A DNA stretch of 64,000 nt from an uncultured Pelagibacteraceae bacterium. Lineage in GTDB: Bacteria; Pseudomonadota; Alphaproteobacteria; Pelagibacterales; Pelagibacteraceae. Both the position numbers and the translations under genes were made by a program. Below the pieces are notes generated by a model. The model searched no databases and had not been told where the DNA came from. It was given only the letters and a program-made list of their open reading frames with translations. This document shows, in pieces, positions 33,845 to 42,796 of the stretch; position 1 is the stretch's first letter, and each line of letters begins with the position of its first letter. The DNA lies in NCBI GenBank assembly GCA_902568975.1, contig CACFSO010000001.1:62001-126000 (forward strand), given 5' to 3'.

Positions 33845-35326
33845 CTAGCCCATAGTAAATGGATCATCCATTGGTTTATCAGATGTATTAAACCAAGTGG
33901 TTTTAATTCTTGTATAATCTTTAATTGATTCAATTCCAGCCTCTTTTCCATAACCACTATCTTTCATACCACCAAAAGGAGCTGATGGAGAAATTAAACG
34001 ATACGTATTTACAAAAGTAATTCCTGCACGTATAGCATTAGATACTCTTAATCCTCTATTAATATCTTTAGTATAAACTCCAGATGATAATCCATATTGA
34101 TTATCGTTCATTTTACTTATTAATTCATCTTCAGTATTAAATTTCATTACTGATAAAACAGGACCAAATAATTCATTTTCAGCAGTTGGTAAATTATGAT
34201 TTTCGCATTCAATTACTGTAGGGGGAAAATAATAACCTTTGTTAGATAAATTGTGTCTTTTACCACCACATTTAAGTTTTCCACCTTGTTCTAATGTTAA
34301 TTTAATATTTTTTTCAATAATTTCTAATTGTTTTAAACTGCTTAAAGGACCCATTTGAGTCCCTGGCTCCATTGGAGATCCCAACTTAATTTTATTTGCT
34401 CTATTTATAATTTTTTCTAAAAAATTTTTATAAATACTATTTTGTATATATAGTCTCGATCCCGCTATACAGCTTTGTCCACTAGCACCAAAAATGCCAG
34501 CTGTAATTCCATTTAATGCATTTTCTTGGTCTGCATCCTCAAATACAGCAACTGGACTTTTTCCACCAAGTTCTAAACTGACTTGAGATAAATTTTCAGC
34601 AGAATTTCTTATAATATGCCTAGCAGTTTCTGGACCACCTGTGAAAGCAACTCTTTCAACTAAATTGTGTGAAGTTAAAGCTTTTCCACATTGCTCCCCA
34701 AAACCTGAAACAATATTAACTACTCCTTTTGGGATTCCAGTTTTTTGTATTAATTTTGCAAATTCGAATAAAGTTGCTGGAGCTAATTCTGAAGATTTAA
34801 TTACTATTGTATTTCCCATAGCTAAAGCTGGAGCCAATTTAACTGCCGTAAGTAACATCTGAGAATTCCACGGGATTATAGCTGCTACAACTCCTATTGG
34901 AACTCTAGTTGTTATAACTTGCATGTTGGCTTTATCTATAGGTAGAACTGTTCCTTCTACTTTATCAGCTAGACCTGCATAATAATCATAATACTCAGCT
35001 ATATATTTTGCTTGATTTTTTGTTTCTTTAAATAATTTTCCTGTATCAATTGTTTCAATTTTTCCTAGCAACTCTGCATTTTCTCTTAATTGATCGGCTA
35101 TAGCCTTTAAATATTTCGCTCTTTCTCTTGGGAATAGATTTGGCCATGTTCCATCAAAAGCTTTCTGCGCAGCTTTTACAGCTTTATCTACATCATTTTC
35201 ATTTGCTTCTGGAACTTCAGCCCACGGTTCATTATTTTCAGGATTTAATGTTTTAAAAGTTTTTTTAGTTTCGGAATCTATCCATTCACCTCCAACAAAC
35301 ATTTGATATTTTTTAAGACTTGTCAT
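33845..35326 (-). CDS. NAD(P)-dependent aldehyde dehydrogenase
   Basis: A 493-residue enzyme of the broad aldehyde dehydrogenase class. Catalytic residues are N154 (PWNSQ), K177 (VIKSSE), E252 (LELGG) and C286 (GQSCIAG). The C-terminal PFGGMKDSGYGKEAGIESI is typical of betaine-aldehyde and related dehydrogenases. It overlaps the upstream hydrolase by 14 bp. In this operon it could oxidise an aldehyde made by the TPP enzyme or the flavin monooxygenase; the substrate is not known. Confidence 0.9.
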   Translation of the reverse strand: MTSLKKYQMFVGGEWIDSETKKTFKTLNPENNEPWAEVPEANENDVDKAVKAAQKAFDGTWPNLFPRERAKYLKAIADQLRENAELLGKIETIDTGKLFKETKNQAKYIAEYYDYYAGLADKVEGTVLPIDKANMQVITTRVPIGVVAAIIPWNSQMLLTAVKLAPALAMGNTIVIKSSELAPATLFEFAKLIQKTGIPKGVVNIVSGFGEQCGKALTSHNLVERVAFTGGPETARHIIRNSAENLSQVSLELGGKSPVAVFEDADQENALNGITAGIFGASGQSCIAGSRLYIQNSIYKNFLEKIINRANKIKLGSPMEPGTQMGPLSSLKQLEIIEKNIKLTLEQGGKLKCGGKRHNLSNKGYYFPPTVIECENHNLPTAENELFGPVLSVMKFNTEDELISKMNDNQYGLSSGVYTKDINRGLRVSNAIRAGITFVNTYRLISPSAPFGGMKDSGYGKEAGIESIKDYTRIKTTWFNTSDKPMDDPFTMG

Positions 35327-36110
35327 TATTTTGATTAATAAATAATTCTAAATTATTGTTAAAATCATTAGCACACTCTATATTGCATAAATGTTTACCA
35401 TTTTCTATCTCAACATATTTTGAGTCTTTTATTTTTTCACTTAAATTTATTGCCATTTCTTTAGTTGATCCTACGTCATTTTGACCGGTAGTTACAAGTG
35501 TATTTATTTTAATATTTTCTAGCATCTCATCTTCATCCTCGTAATAAACAAAGAGTTTATATATTTTTAATAAATTTTGTTGATCATTTTCTTCAAGCAT
35601 TAAATAAATTTTTTTGTAAATTTCTGGATTATTTTTTATATATTCTGCAGTAAACCATCTTCTTATTGCCCTATCTTTAGCAATTGGTTTGTCAGTCTTC
35701 ATTAGTTCGAATCTATTTTCGACAATCCTTTTTTGCTCAATAGATCTTTTATATATTGAAGCATGAAGATTTAAAGAGCTCAATCTATTACAAAACTCAG
35801 ATGCAAAATGTCTTGCTATAAGTGCCCCTATCGAAAAACCAACTAAATTTATTTTTTCTAACTCTAATTCATCAATTAAATTTAACAATTGTTTTGTGAA
35901 ATCTCTAAAATTTATTTGATTCTTGTTCAATGGGGTTTTGCCATGCCCCAACAGATCATAAGTTATAGTGCTTATATTTTTAAAATAATTTAATTGTGGG
36001 TACCATATTTCTTTATTTAGGCCAACTCCGTGAATAAATAATATAGGACTTTTATCATTTACCTTATTAAAATAATAATCTGTTTGAAATTTTTCTGAGG
36101 TGATAGGCAT
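35313..36110 (-). CDS. Cytoplasmic alpha/beta-hydrolase
   Basis: A 265-residue hydrolase without signal peptide. The oxyanion HGVGLNKEIW segment, the elbow GFSIGA (Ser about residue 96), D near TTGQNDVGST and H in ENGKHLCN are the expected elements. It resembles enol-lactonase or simple ester hydrolases. It overlaps the aldehyde dehydrogenase by 14 bp and lies 5 bp after the AA_synth gene. Confidence 0.85.
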   Translation of the reverse strand: MPITSEKFQTDYYFNKVNDKSPILFIHGVGLNKEIWYPQLNYFKNISTITYDLLGHGKTPLNKNQINFRDFTKQLLNLIDELELEKINLVGFSIGALIARHFASEFCNRLSSLNLHASIYKRSIEQKRIVENRFELMKTDKPIAKDRAIRRWFTAEYIKNNPEIYKKIYLMLEENDQQNLLKIYKLFVYYEDEDEMLENIKINTLVTTGQNDVGSTKEMAINLSEKIKDSKYVEIENGKHLCNIECANDFNNNLELFINQNNDKS

Positions 36111-36115
36111 AAATA

Positions 36116-36703
36116 TTATTTAGCTTTAATACCCATTTCTTTCATATCTTGATATCTATCGCCAGTTCTTGCATGAGCTCTTCCACTAGAGGCACCACCA
36201 ATGGCAATTACTATTTCATTATCAAATGGAGCATCATGTATAGTAAATTCATGAGTTAGATAGTATGGTCTTAAACCAGAGTCAGTTTTGTGCATCATTG
36301 GTATCGAGATTTTTGATCCAGCAGGTCCTCTCGTATTGGTAAAGCTTAAATAAGATGTTCCACCCACTGCATCTCTAAATTTATTTCCAAATCTTAAGGT
36401 ATGAATAAATGCAGACGCATGCTCTATCTCCCCTTTTAATCCAACAATTCCAGCTTTACCATAAGCTAATATTTTTTCAGGAGATCCTATTTCTTTAATT
36501 AGTTCTGGTACTAAAATATCTCCAAGTTTTGGAGCTAAATTTAAAATTGTAGGTTTTAAATCTTCAACAAAACCTTGACCATCCCATGGATTTTTAAAAA
36601 CTGCCGCAACTGAAACTAATAAGACAGGTTCTTTTGCTTCTTTTCCCCCTTCAATAAATGTCTTATCAATAAATTTTGTAAACTTTCTTAATTCTAATTT
36701 CAT
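36116..36703 (-). CDS. AA_synth (DUF1185) family protein
   Basis: A 195-residue member of the amino-acid-synthesis family, whose biochemical activity is not settled. Family features are VSVAAVFKNPWDGQGFVEDL near residue 30, AYGKAGIVGLKGEIEHASAF, GGTSYLSFTNTRGPAG and IGGASSGRAHARTGDRYQD at the end. It overlaps the TPP-enzyme gene by 4 bp and is always read with it here. Confidence 0.85.
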   Translation of the reverse strand: MKLELRKFTKFIDKTFIEGGKEAKEPVLLVSVAAVFKNPWDGQGFVEDLKPTILNLAPKLGDILVPELIKEIGSPEKILAYGKAGIVGLKGEIEHASAFIHTLRFGNKFRDAVGGTSYLSFTNTRGPAGSKISIPMMHKTDSGLRPYYLTHEFTIHDAPFDNEIVIAIGGASSGRAHARTGDRYQDMKEMGIKAK

Positions 36704-38397
36704 TTTTTCGATCTATGTTTAAAACTATCTCTTCTAAAACTGTATAGTGCTTTTGGATCTACATCAACATCAATGACTACAGGTTTATTTATTTTTAAAG
36801 CCTCTGTAACTGCTTGGTTTATCTCTGAAATTTTTGTGACTTTAAAACCTTTAGCACCATAAAGTTCAGCAACTTTGTCAAATGGTGGACTGCTAATATC
36901 TGCTCCCAAGTATCTTTTTCCATAAAAATCTTTTTGGTAAGCTTTTTCAGCTCCCCAGCTTTTATTGTTCATAATAATGGTTATTGTATTAATTTTATAT
37001 TCTACAGCAGTACTCAATTCTGAAATTGTCATTCCGAAACCCCCATCTCCCATGAGGCTAATTACCTTTTTATTAGGTTTTGCAACTTTTACACCTAAAC
37101 CACATGCAAAAGAAAAACCAACTAAACCAAAGTCTAAAGGTGTAAATAAAGAAGGAGGATTATAATATTCAAGTGCATCTGTAGCTTGTAAACAAAGAGT
37201 TCCTGCATCTAATGTAATTGCTGAATTTTTAGGCAAAACTTGCCTTAACTGTTTGAATAAACCTTTTGGCTGAATAGGAAAATTATTTTGTTTAAAGTTA
37301 TCTCTATTAAGTAGAAATTTATTTCTTTCATCTAAATAATTATTAGTCCATTTTTTTATATCCAAAATAACATTTTGTTTTTTAATTTCTTTATACAATT
37401 GTTCTGTTACAGTGGCAGCATCACCATAAATTCCCACTACCACAGGGAAATATCTTCCAATCATACTTTTTTCTAATTCAATTTGAATGATCTTTGCTCT
37501 TTTATTTATATTTTCGTAAGAATAAAAAGTTGAGTTAAATCCCAGCCTAGTTCCAAGAGCAATTATTACACTTGCTTCTTTGACTAACTTAGAAGCAACA
37601 GGATTTCCTCTAGGTCCCATCTGTCCTGCATTAAGTTTATGATTAAAAGGTATAGCATCTCCATGGCCAGCTGCAGTTACAATTGGTGCATTTAATAGTT
37701 CAGCTAATTTTATTACATTTTTATACTTAGAATTGTACTTAATTCCACCTCCAGCGATAATAACTATTTTATTTGAATTGCTAATAATATTTACAGCTTT
37801 TTTTATATAATTAGATTTTGATTTTGTAGAGTTTTGATTTACAAAAGATTGATTTTTTTCATTAATTTTAAAATTTTCTTTATTTGATAAAATATTTCTT
37901 GGTAAATTAATACAAACAGGTCCCCGTCTAGGTGACATTGCTAATTTAAAAGCATCACTGAAAATTTTGGGAATTTTCTTAGTATTTTTTAATGTCCAAG
38001 TTTTTTTTGTTACTGGTTTAAATAAAGATTGTTGATCAAGACCTTGAAATGCATCTTCTATTTTATCTTTTGTAGAATAGGATCCTGCAATTGAAATAAC
38101 AGGAGAAAAAGCTGCTTTTGCCTGCGCTAGTCCGGTAACTAAATTTGTAGCACCAGGACCATTTTGTCCAGCAAGTATTATTCCAGGTTGATTAGACGCT
38201 CTTGCATATCCATCAGCCATATGTGTTCCAGTTCTTTCATCTCGAACTCCAATAAATTTTATATTTTTTTCATGATATAAAGCATCAAAAATTTCCATCG
38301 TTGCAGAACCAATTAAACCAAAAACATGCTTAACTTTTTCTTTTTTTAAGGATTTAATTGCAGCCTGACCACCCGTTAGGCTTTTTAATTTGCTCAC
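36700..38397 (-). CDS. Thiamine-diphosphate-dependent enzyme (acetolactate synthase-like)
   Basis: A 565-residue three-domain TPP enzyme. The N-terminal part has KHVFGLIGSATMEIFDALY and the TPP-activating region IKFIGVRDERTGTHMADGYA; the C-terminal part has GDGGFGMTISELSTAVEY with N after about 27 residues (MNNKSWG). The family decarboxylates or carboligates 2-oxoacids. It overlaps the monooxygenase gene by 4 bp and precedes AA_synth. It differs from biosynthetic IlvB by context and has no small subunit here. Confidence 0.87.
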   Translation of the reverse strand: MSKLKSLTGGQAAIKSLKKEKVKHVFGLIGSATMEIFDALYHEKNIKFIGVRDERTGTHMADGYARASNQPGIILAGQNGPGATNLVTGLAQAKAAFSPVISIAGSYSTKDKIEDAFQGLDQQSLFKPVTKKTWTLKNTKKIPKIFSDAFKLAMSPRRGPVCINLPRNILSNKENFKINEKNQSFVNQNSTKSKSNYIKKAVNIISNSNKIVIIAGGGIKYNSKYKNVIKLAELLNAPIVTAAGHGDAIPFNHKLNAGQMGPRGNPVASKLVKEASVIIALGTRLGFNSTFYSYENINKRAKIIQIELEKSMIGRYFPVVVGIYGDAATVTEQLYKEIKKQNVILDIKKWTNNYLDERNKFLLNRDNFKQNNFPIQPKGLFKQLRQVLPKNSAITLDAGTLCLQATDALEYYNPPSLFTPLDFGLVGFSFACGLGVKVAKPNKKVISLMGDGGFGMTISELSTAVEYKINTITIIMNNKSWGAEKAYQKDFYGKRYLGADISSPPFDKVAELYGAKGFKVTKISEINQAVTEALKINKPVVIDVDVDPKALYSFRRDSFKHRSKK

Positions 38398-39563
38398 GAA
38401 ACTTTTTTAACTTCAGTATCTAAATCATTTTTGAAGCGAGGTATTACTTTTTCAGTGAACATTTTTATACTTTTCATACAATCCTCATGTTTTACACCAG
38501 GAAAATTCGACCATACTTGTAAATTTTGTAAATTTAATTCTGATTTAAGTTCGTGAATTTTGTCTATTACATATTCCGGAGTTCCAAAAAGCATATTTCG
38601 CTTATGTAAAAAATCGTAACTTAATAAATCCAATTTACCTTTGGTTTGAGGCAGTTCTTCACCCGGATCCATATGGTTTCCTAATCCTCTCCAATGACAA
38701 ACCCATCTCATATAATTAACCATATGTTCACCAGCTTTTTCTTTTGCTTCCTCCATTGTATCTGCAACAAACATATCTCTTACTAATGAAATACCTTCTC
38801 CCATTTGAACATTTCTTTTTTCTGCTTCAGATTTTGCATTTTTAAAAGCTTCAAATTTAATTTTCAAAGCTTTAACAGTTGGTATCCACATTATAATATT
38901 TAAACCTTGTTTTGCAGCCCACTCAATAGATCTAATTCCATCGACAACTTGGTGAATAGGCGGATAAGGTTCTTGGTAAGGCTTTGGAAGAACACTTATA
39001 TTTTCCATAACATTTGTTTCAAGATTGACCAAATCTTTATTTGGAGGACTCATATCATGTTGCCAAACATAATCAGGAGCGGGATAAGTATAAAACTCGC
39101 CTTTATGGTTAAAAAATTTTTCTTTCCATGCTTTTTTTAAAATTGTTAGAGTTTCATCAAATAATCTAAAATTTTTTGCTTGGTCTTTCATATCTGCTTC
39201 TTTATTTAAGTTTATTGCTTCTCTTCCATAAATTCCTCTACCAATTCCTACTTCAACTCTTCCTTTTGATAATTGATCTAAGAGAGCAATGTCTTCAGCC
39301 ATTCTAATTGGATTATGAAAAGTAATTACATTGCAAGCTTGTCCAATTCTAATATTTTTTGTCCTAGCTGCAGCATCAACTCCCATCATTAATGGGTTTG
39401 TTAGAGACTCCATTCCTTCGTGATTAAAATGGTGCTCTGTGTACCATATTGAATTCCATTTATTTTGATCACAATATTCAGTTATTTCTCTAGTCTCATC
39501 TAAAAGTTTATCATAAGGTTTGTGAGTCCAGTTTGTAGTGTTACAAAAGTAACCAATTTTCAT
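38394..39563 (-). CDS. LLM-class flavin-dependent monooxygenase (bacterial luciferase family)
   Basis: A 389-residue flavin-dependent oxidoreductase. Features: IGYFCNTTNW at the start, NSIWYTEHHFNHEG (a luciferase-family histidine region), IRIGQACNVITFHNPIRMAE and GRVEVGIGRGIYGREA. It leads the six-gene operon. A strong ribosome site (AAAGGAGG) precedes the start. The family oxygenates substrates using reduced flavin from a separate reductase, which is not encoded nearby. Confidence 0.88.
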   Translation of the reverse strand: MKIGYFCNTTNWTHKPYDKLLDETREITEYCDQNKWNSIWYTEHHFNHEGMESLTNPLMMGVDAAARTKNIRIGQACNVITFHNPIRMAEDIALLDQLSKGRVEVGIGRGIYGREAINLNKEADMKDQAKNFRLFDETLTILKKAWKEKFFNHKGEFYTYPAPDYVWQHDMSPPNKDLVNLETNVMENISVLPKPYQEPYPPIHQVVDGIRSIEWAAKQGLNIIMWIPTVKALKIKFEAFKNAKSEAEKRNVQMGEGISLVRDMFVADTMEEAKEKAGEHMVNYMRWVCHWRGLGNHMDPGEELPQTKGKLDLLSYDFLHKRNMLFGTPEYVIDKIHELKSELNLQNLQVWSNFPGVKHEDCMKSIKMFTEKVIPRFKNDLDTEVKKVS

Positions 39564-39670
39564 TAGAGCCTCCTTTAAAAATTAATTTAAAGACGACCGA
39601 TCCCACTTTCGTAAATCTTTAAGTAGATACGATGAGTTATGTATCGCTTTATAATTAAATATTATTATTC

Positions 39671-40636
39671 TTATCTTTGATATTCAATGAATTTTTTTAA
39701 GGATTCATTCAGGAATTTTTCGTAAATCAAACCTTTATTATTGATTTTTTTATCATTAAAAAAATCTGGATTCATTTTGAAGTCATAAGATGGTTCAAAA
39801 AAGAAAGGTATAGACATTCTTTCAGATTTATTCCAAAGAACCCTATGGTTTGTTGCTTTAAATTTACCCCTGCTTAAAAATTCAAGAGCTCGTCCACTAT
39901 TAACTACAAAAGCATTTTTATTAAAAGGAATATTGTGCCATTTTTTTGTTTTTCTGTTTTGAACTTGTAATCCACCTATTTTATCTTGATATAAAACCGT
40001 AAAAATTCCACTATCGACATGCGTCTCACAACCTAAAGCAGCCCCATCTTGCTTTGAAATTTCAATTGGCTTTGATTGGTTTGGATAATAATTAAATCTT
40101 AATGTGCTAAGTGTTTTTAATCTTGAAAAAGCTTTTGATGAAACAATTTGGTTGTTTTTATAAATTTTAGTAACACTTTTAAATAAAATTTTACATAAAA
40201 TAAAAATATTATCGAAATATTCAGATAAAGTTTTAATTGATTTTTTATCAATAGATTTATTTAAATTTAAATATTCTATATATCGATTTTTGATTTTTTG
40301 AGCGTACTTTTTAGTAACCTTTGTATCTCCAATATCCAGTCCTTCTTTCCCATTAACATCATTTGGAAAATAACCCCTATAAATATTTTTATTTTTGTTG
40401 TTCCATTTTTTTGGAGCTAATTTTATTTTATTTTTTTCTGAAGACTTAAAAAATTTATTTCCAACATTACATATATTTTGGATTTGTTTATTACTTATTC
40501 CGTGGTTGATTATCTGAAAGAAGCCTATTTCAATGCATGCTTTTTCCAATTTTTTAATTGCTTGTTTTGATTTATTTGAATTTATATTTTTTAAAAGTGG
40601 AGATACATCAATTGTAGGAATAAAATTTTTTTTCAT
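39671..40636 (-). CDS. Isopenicillin-N-synthase-like Fe(II)/2-oxoglutarate oxygenase
   Basis: A 321-residue oxygenase. The N-terminal DIOX_N part has IDVSPLL and GFFQIINHGIS; the catalytic part has the H206-x-D208 and H264 iron ligands (CETHVDSG and ATNHRV) and the R273-x-S275 2-oxoglutarate site in RMSIPFF. It starts right after the DMT permease stop. Together with the upstream amidinotransferase it might modify a guanidino compound (inference). Confidence 0.87.
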   Translation of the reverse strand: MKKNFIPTIDVSPLLKNINSNKSKQAIKKLEKACIEIGFFQIINHGISNKQIQNICNVGNKFFKSSEKNKIKLAPKKWNNKNKNIYRGYFPNDVNGKEGLDIGDTKVTKKYAQKIKNRYIEYLNLNKSIDKKSIKTLSEYFDNIFILCKILFKSVTKIYKNNQIVSSKAFSRLKTLSTLRFNYYPNQSKPIEISKQDGAALGCETHVDSGIFTVLYQDKIGGLQVQNRKTKKWHNIPFNKNAFVVNSGRALEFLSRGKFKATNHRVLWNKSERMSIPFFFEPSYDFKMNPDFFNDKKINNKGLIYEKFLNESLKKFIEYQR

Positions 40637-41587
40637 TTATCTCAATGGTTTATCTGTTGTTATAAGTTGATCTTGAGCTTTTTCACGCATAAAAATATAA
40701 ATACCACTTGATACAATTATTAATATTCCTATTGATGTATTAATTGTTGGAATTTCATCAAAATAAAACCAACCAATTAATGGTGACCATAATAATATTG
40801 AATACTCAAAAGGCGAAACCACAGCAGGGGATGCTATACTGTAGGCACTAAACAAAAAAAGAAAAGCAGCTGAAGCAGTAATTCCTGTTGCAATCATAAA
40901 CATTATAGAACTATTTAAATCAACAAACCATTCTCTAAATATAAATTGTGCTGAAGGGTGGCTGGATGTATCGAACCGACCGTCTCCAATAATAAAATAA
41001 AAAATTAGACTAAAAATTATTGCACCAATATAAAAAGTAAAAGTTTGAGTATAGACACTATCTTTGTCCGAAGTTTTTTTAATGATTATCATTGATAATG
41101 AATAACAAAAAGCACATAAAATTGGTAACAAGCTTAAATAATTAAAATTACTAAAATCTGGATTTAATGTTATGTAAACCCCAACAAACCCTACAGCTAT
41201 GGCAGACCATCTTCTTATTCCTATTTTTTCTTTTAAGAAAAAATGAGCAAATATTGTAATTAAAAAAGGAGTAACGAAAAATAAAGCTGTGGCTGTTCCA
41301 AGAGGTAATACAGTTAATGATATATAAAATGAACTAAACCCAAAGAAAAAAAGTATTACACGGCAATATGTTAAAATTGGATATTGGCTTTTAAATACAA
41401 TTGGTTTTTTTTTTAAAATTAAAAATAACAAAATAAGAATAAAGCTTACTACTGTTCTTATTAAATATACTTCATAAAGTGAAACGAAATTATATATATG
41501 TTTCATAATCCCGTCTTGCACTGAAAAAACCATCATAGCTAATAATATGAGGATTATTCCTTTAGGATTATTATTTTTTTTAGACAC
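40637..41587 (-). CDS. DMT-superfamily (EamA) permease
   Basis: A 316-residue membrane protein with ten segments. The first repeat opens ILLAMMVFSVQDGIMKHIYN and has the EamA core LPLGTATALFFVTPFLITIF; the second begins LLPILCAFCYSLSMIIIKK. It lies immediately before the IPNS-like oxygenase on the same strand, and 26 bp after the amidinotransferase. Confidence 0.85.
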   Translation of the reverse strand: MSKKNNNPKGIILILLAMMVFSVQDGIMKHIYNFVSLYEVYLIRTVVSFILILLFLILKKKPIVFKSQYPILTYCRVILFFFGFSSFYISLTVLPLGTATALFFVTPFLITIFAHFFLKEKIGIRRWSAIAVGFVGVYITLNPDFSNFNYLSLLPILCAFCYSLSMIIIKKTSDKDSVYTQTFTFYIGAIIFSLIFYFIIGDGRFDTSSHPSAQFIFREWFVDLNSSIMFMIATGITASAAFLFLFSAYSIASPAVVSPFEYSILLWSPLIGWFYFDEIPTINTSIGILIIVSSGIYIFMREKAQDQLITTDKPLR

Positions 41588-41613
41588 ATTCTCCTAATAA
41601 CACAAACTTTTGT

Positions 41614-42723
41614 TTATTGCTTAGGAAAATAATCTTGTAAATCTCCTTCTCTGTAAACATCAGTCGTGCTGCAATGTAAACTTCCACCAAATCCGTAAAC
41701 TTCTCTAAAATCTATAGGTAAAACCTCCATACCTAATTTATCAAGCTGTTCAGCTTGATATACTTCACTTTTTTCTACGCATACTGTTTTTGGATCTAAA
41801 ACTAAAACATTCATTGATAACCATATAGAATAATAAGTAAGAGGAGGGGGAGAGTTATGAGCTGGTTGTGCCGCCTCAACAATTTCCCAACCGTTATCTT
41901 CAAAAAGTTTTCTTTGCTCTTTAGGAATTTTTCTTTGAGGATTGTTTAATATTAAACCAGGTTTGATTGGAGTAAAAGTTGCATCTATATGAATTGGGTA
42001 GGGATCCCCTGGAAAATTAACAGTGTGAACACGATAATCAGAAAAATGTCTTTTTAACCAGTCTATGCCTTTTAAATTTGTTGTAAAACCATGTTGTACA
42101 ATTAAATCTTTACCAAATCTTAAAATATCTGCTGCATCAAAAAGAGGCTCTTCTTCAGTAGTCACAAAAAATTTTTTTTCAGCCCATTTTAATCTTTGTT
42201 CAATGCTTACCTCATCAGATAAATAATTTTTATGATAATCTTTATCTGTCAGTCTAGGTTTTGGAGCTGTCTCATGTTTCATATTTGGGTCTTCTATAAA
42301 ATATTGTTGTATTAAGGGCCTGTAAGCCAAATATTCAAACCATCTACATCTGAAGCTCATAGTTGCTTCTAGCATCTCTTTGCCAACTGTAATAATTACA
42401 TCTCTTGATGGCATACATCCAAACATGTGTTCAACTTCCCAATCGGGTGTTCCAATTTTTTCATCGAATTTTAAAGGAGTTGGTCTATCTACTCTAATTC
42501 CTCTACTTTCTAATGTTTTTACAAATTTATTTAAAAGTTCATTTGCTCTATCTATAGAATCTTGAGTTCTTCTACCATGCTTACCTTTCATGACAGAGTC
42601 TGGTGGAATTTTAACATCTACCGCTGGCTCAGGAGCGGGTATGCAACAATTGTCCGCTCTACCAACAATTACATGTTTTAAGGGATCCCACTCATTCCAG
42701 CTACTAACAATAGTTTTTTTCAT
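41614..42723 (-). CDS. Glycine amidinotransferase-family enzyme
   Basis: A 369-residue amidinotransferase (AGAT-like) that would move the amidino group of arginine to an amine. Conserved parts: SSWNEWDPLKHVIVGRADNC at the start, DAADILRFG (D196/D199), PIHIDATFTPIKPG with H245, and the nucleophile C351 in GGSLHCSTTD. The match extends over the full length of AGAT without its mitochondrial leader. Acceptor could be glycine, a diamine or lysine. Confidence 0.9.
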   Translation of the reverse strand: MKKTIVSSWNEWDPLKHVIVGRADNCCIPAPEPAVDVKIPPDSVMKGKHGRRTQDSIDRANELLNKFVKTLESRGIRVDRPTPLKFDEKIGTPDWEVEHMFGCMPSRDVIITVGKEMLEATMSFRCRWFEYLAYRPLIQQYFIEDPNMKHETAPKPRLTDKDYHKNYLSDEVSIEQRLKWAEKKFFVTTEEEPLFDAADILRFGKDLIVQHGFTTNLKGIDWLKRHFSDYRVHTVNFPGDPYPIHIDATFTPIKPGLILNNPQRKIPKEQRKLFEDNGWEIVEAAQPAHNSPPPLTYYSIWLSMNVLVLDPKTVCVEKSEVYQAEQLDKLGMEVLPIDFREVYGFGGSLHCSTTDVYREGDLQDYFPKQ

Positions 42724-42796
42724 AATATTAAAATAAATAATTTAATTAATATAAAATTTCAACAATAAATAAATTATCAAAAATTTAAAAAAAAAA

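Noticed and set aside
39564-39670. Possible regulatory RNA in the 107-bp gap before the monooxygenase gene
   Set aside because: Only short imperfect repeats are present (GCGATAC and GTATC), not enough to propose a structure; a strong ribosome site explains the end of the gap.
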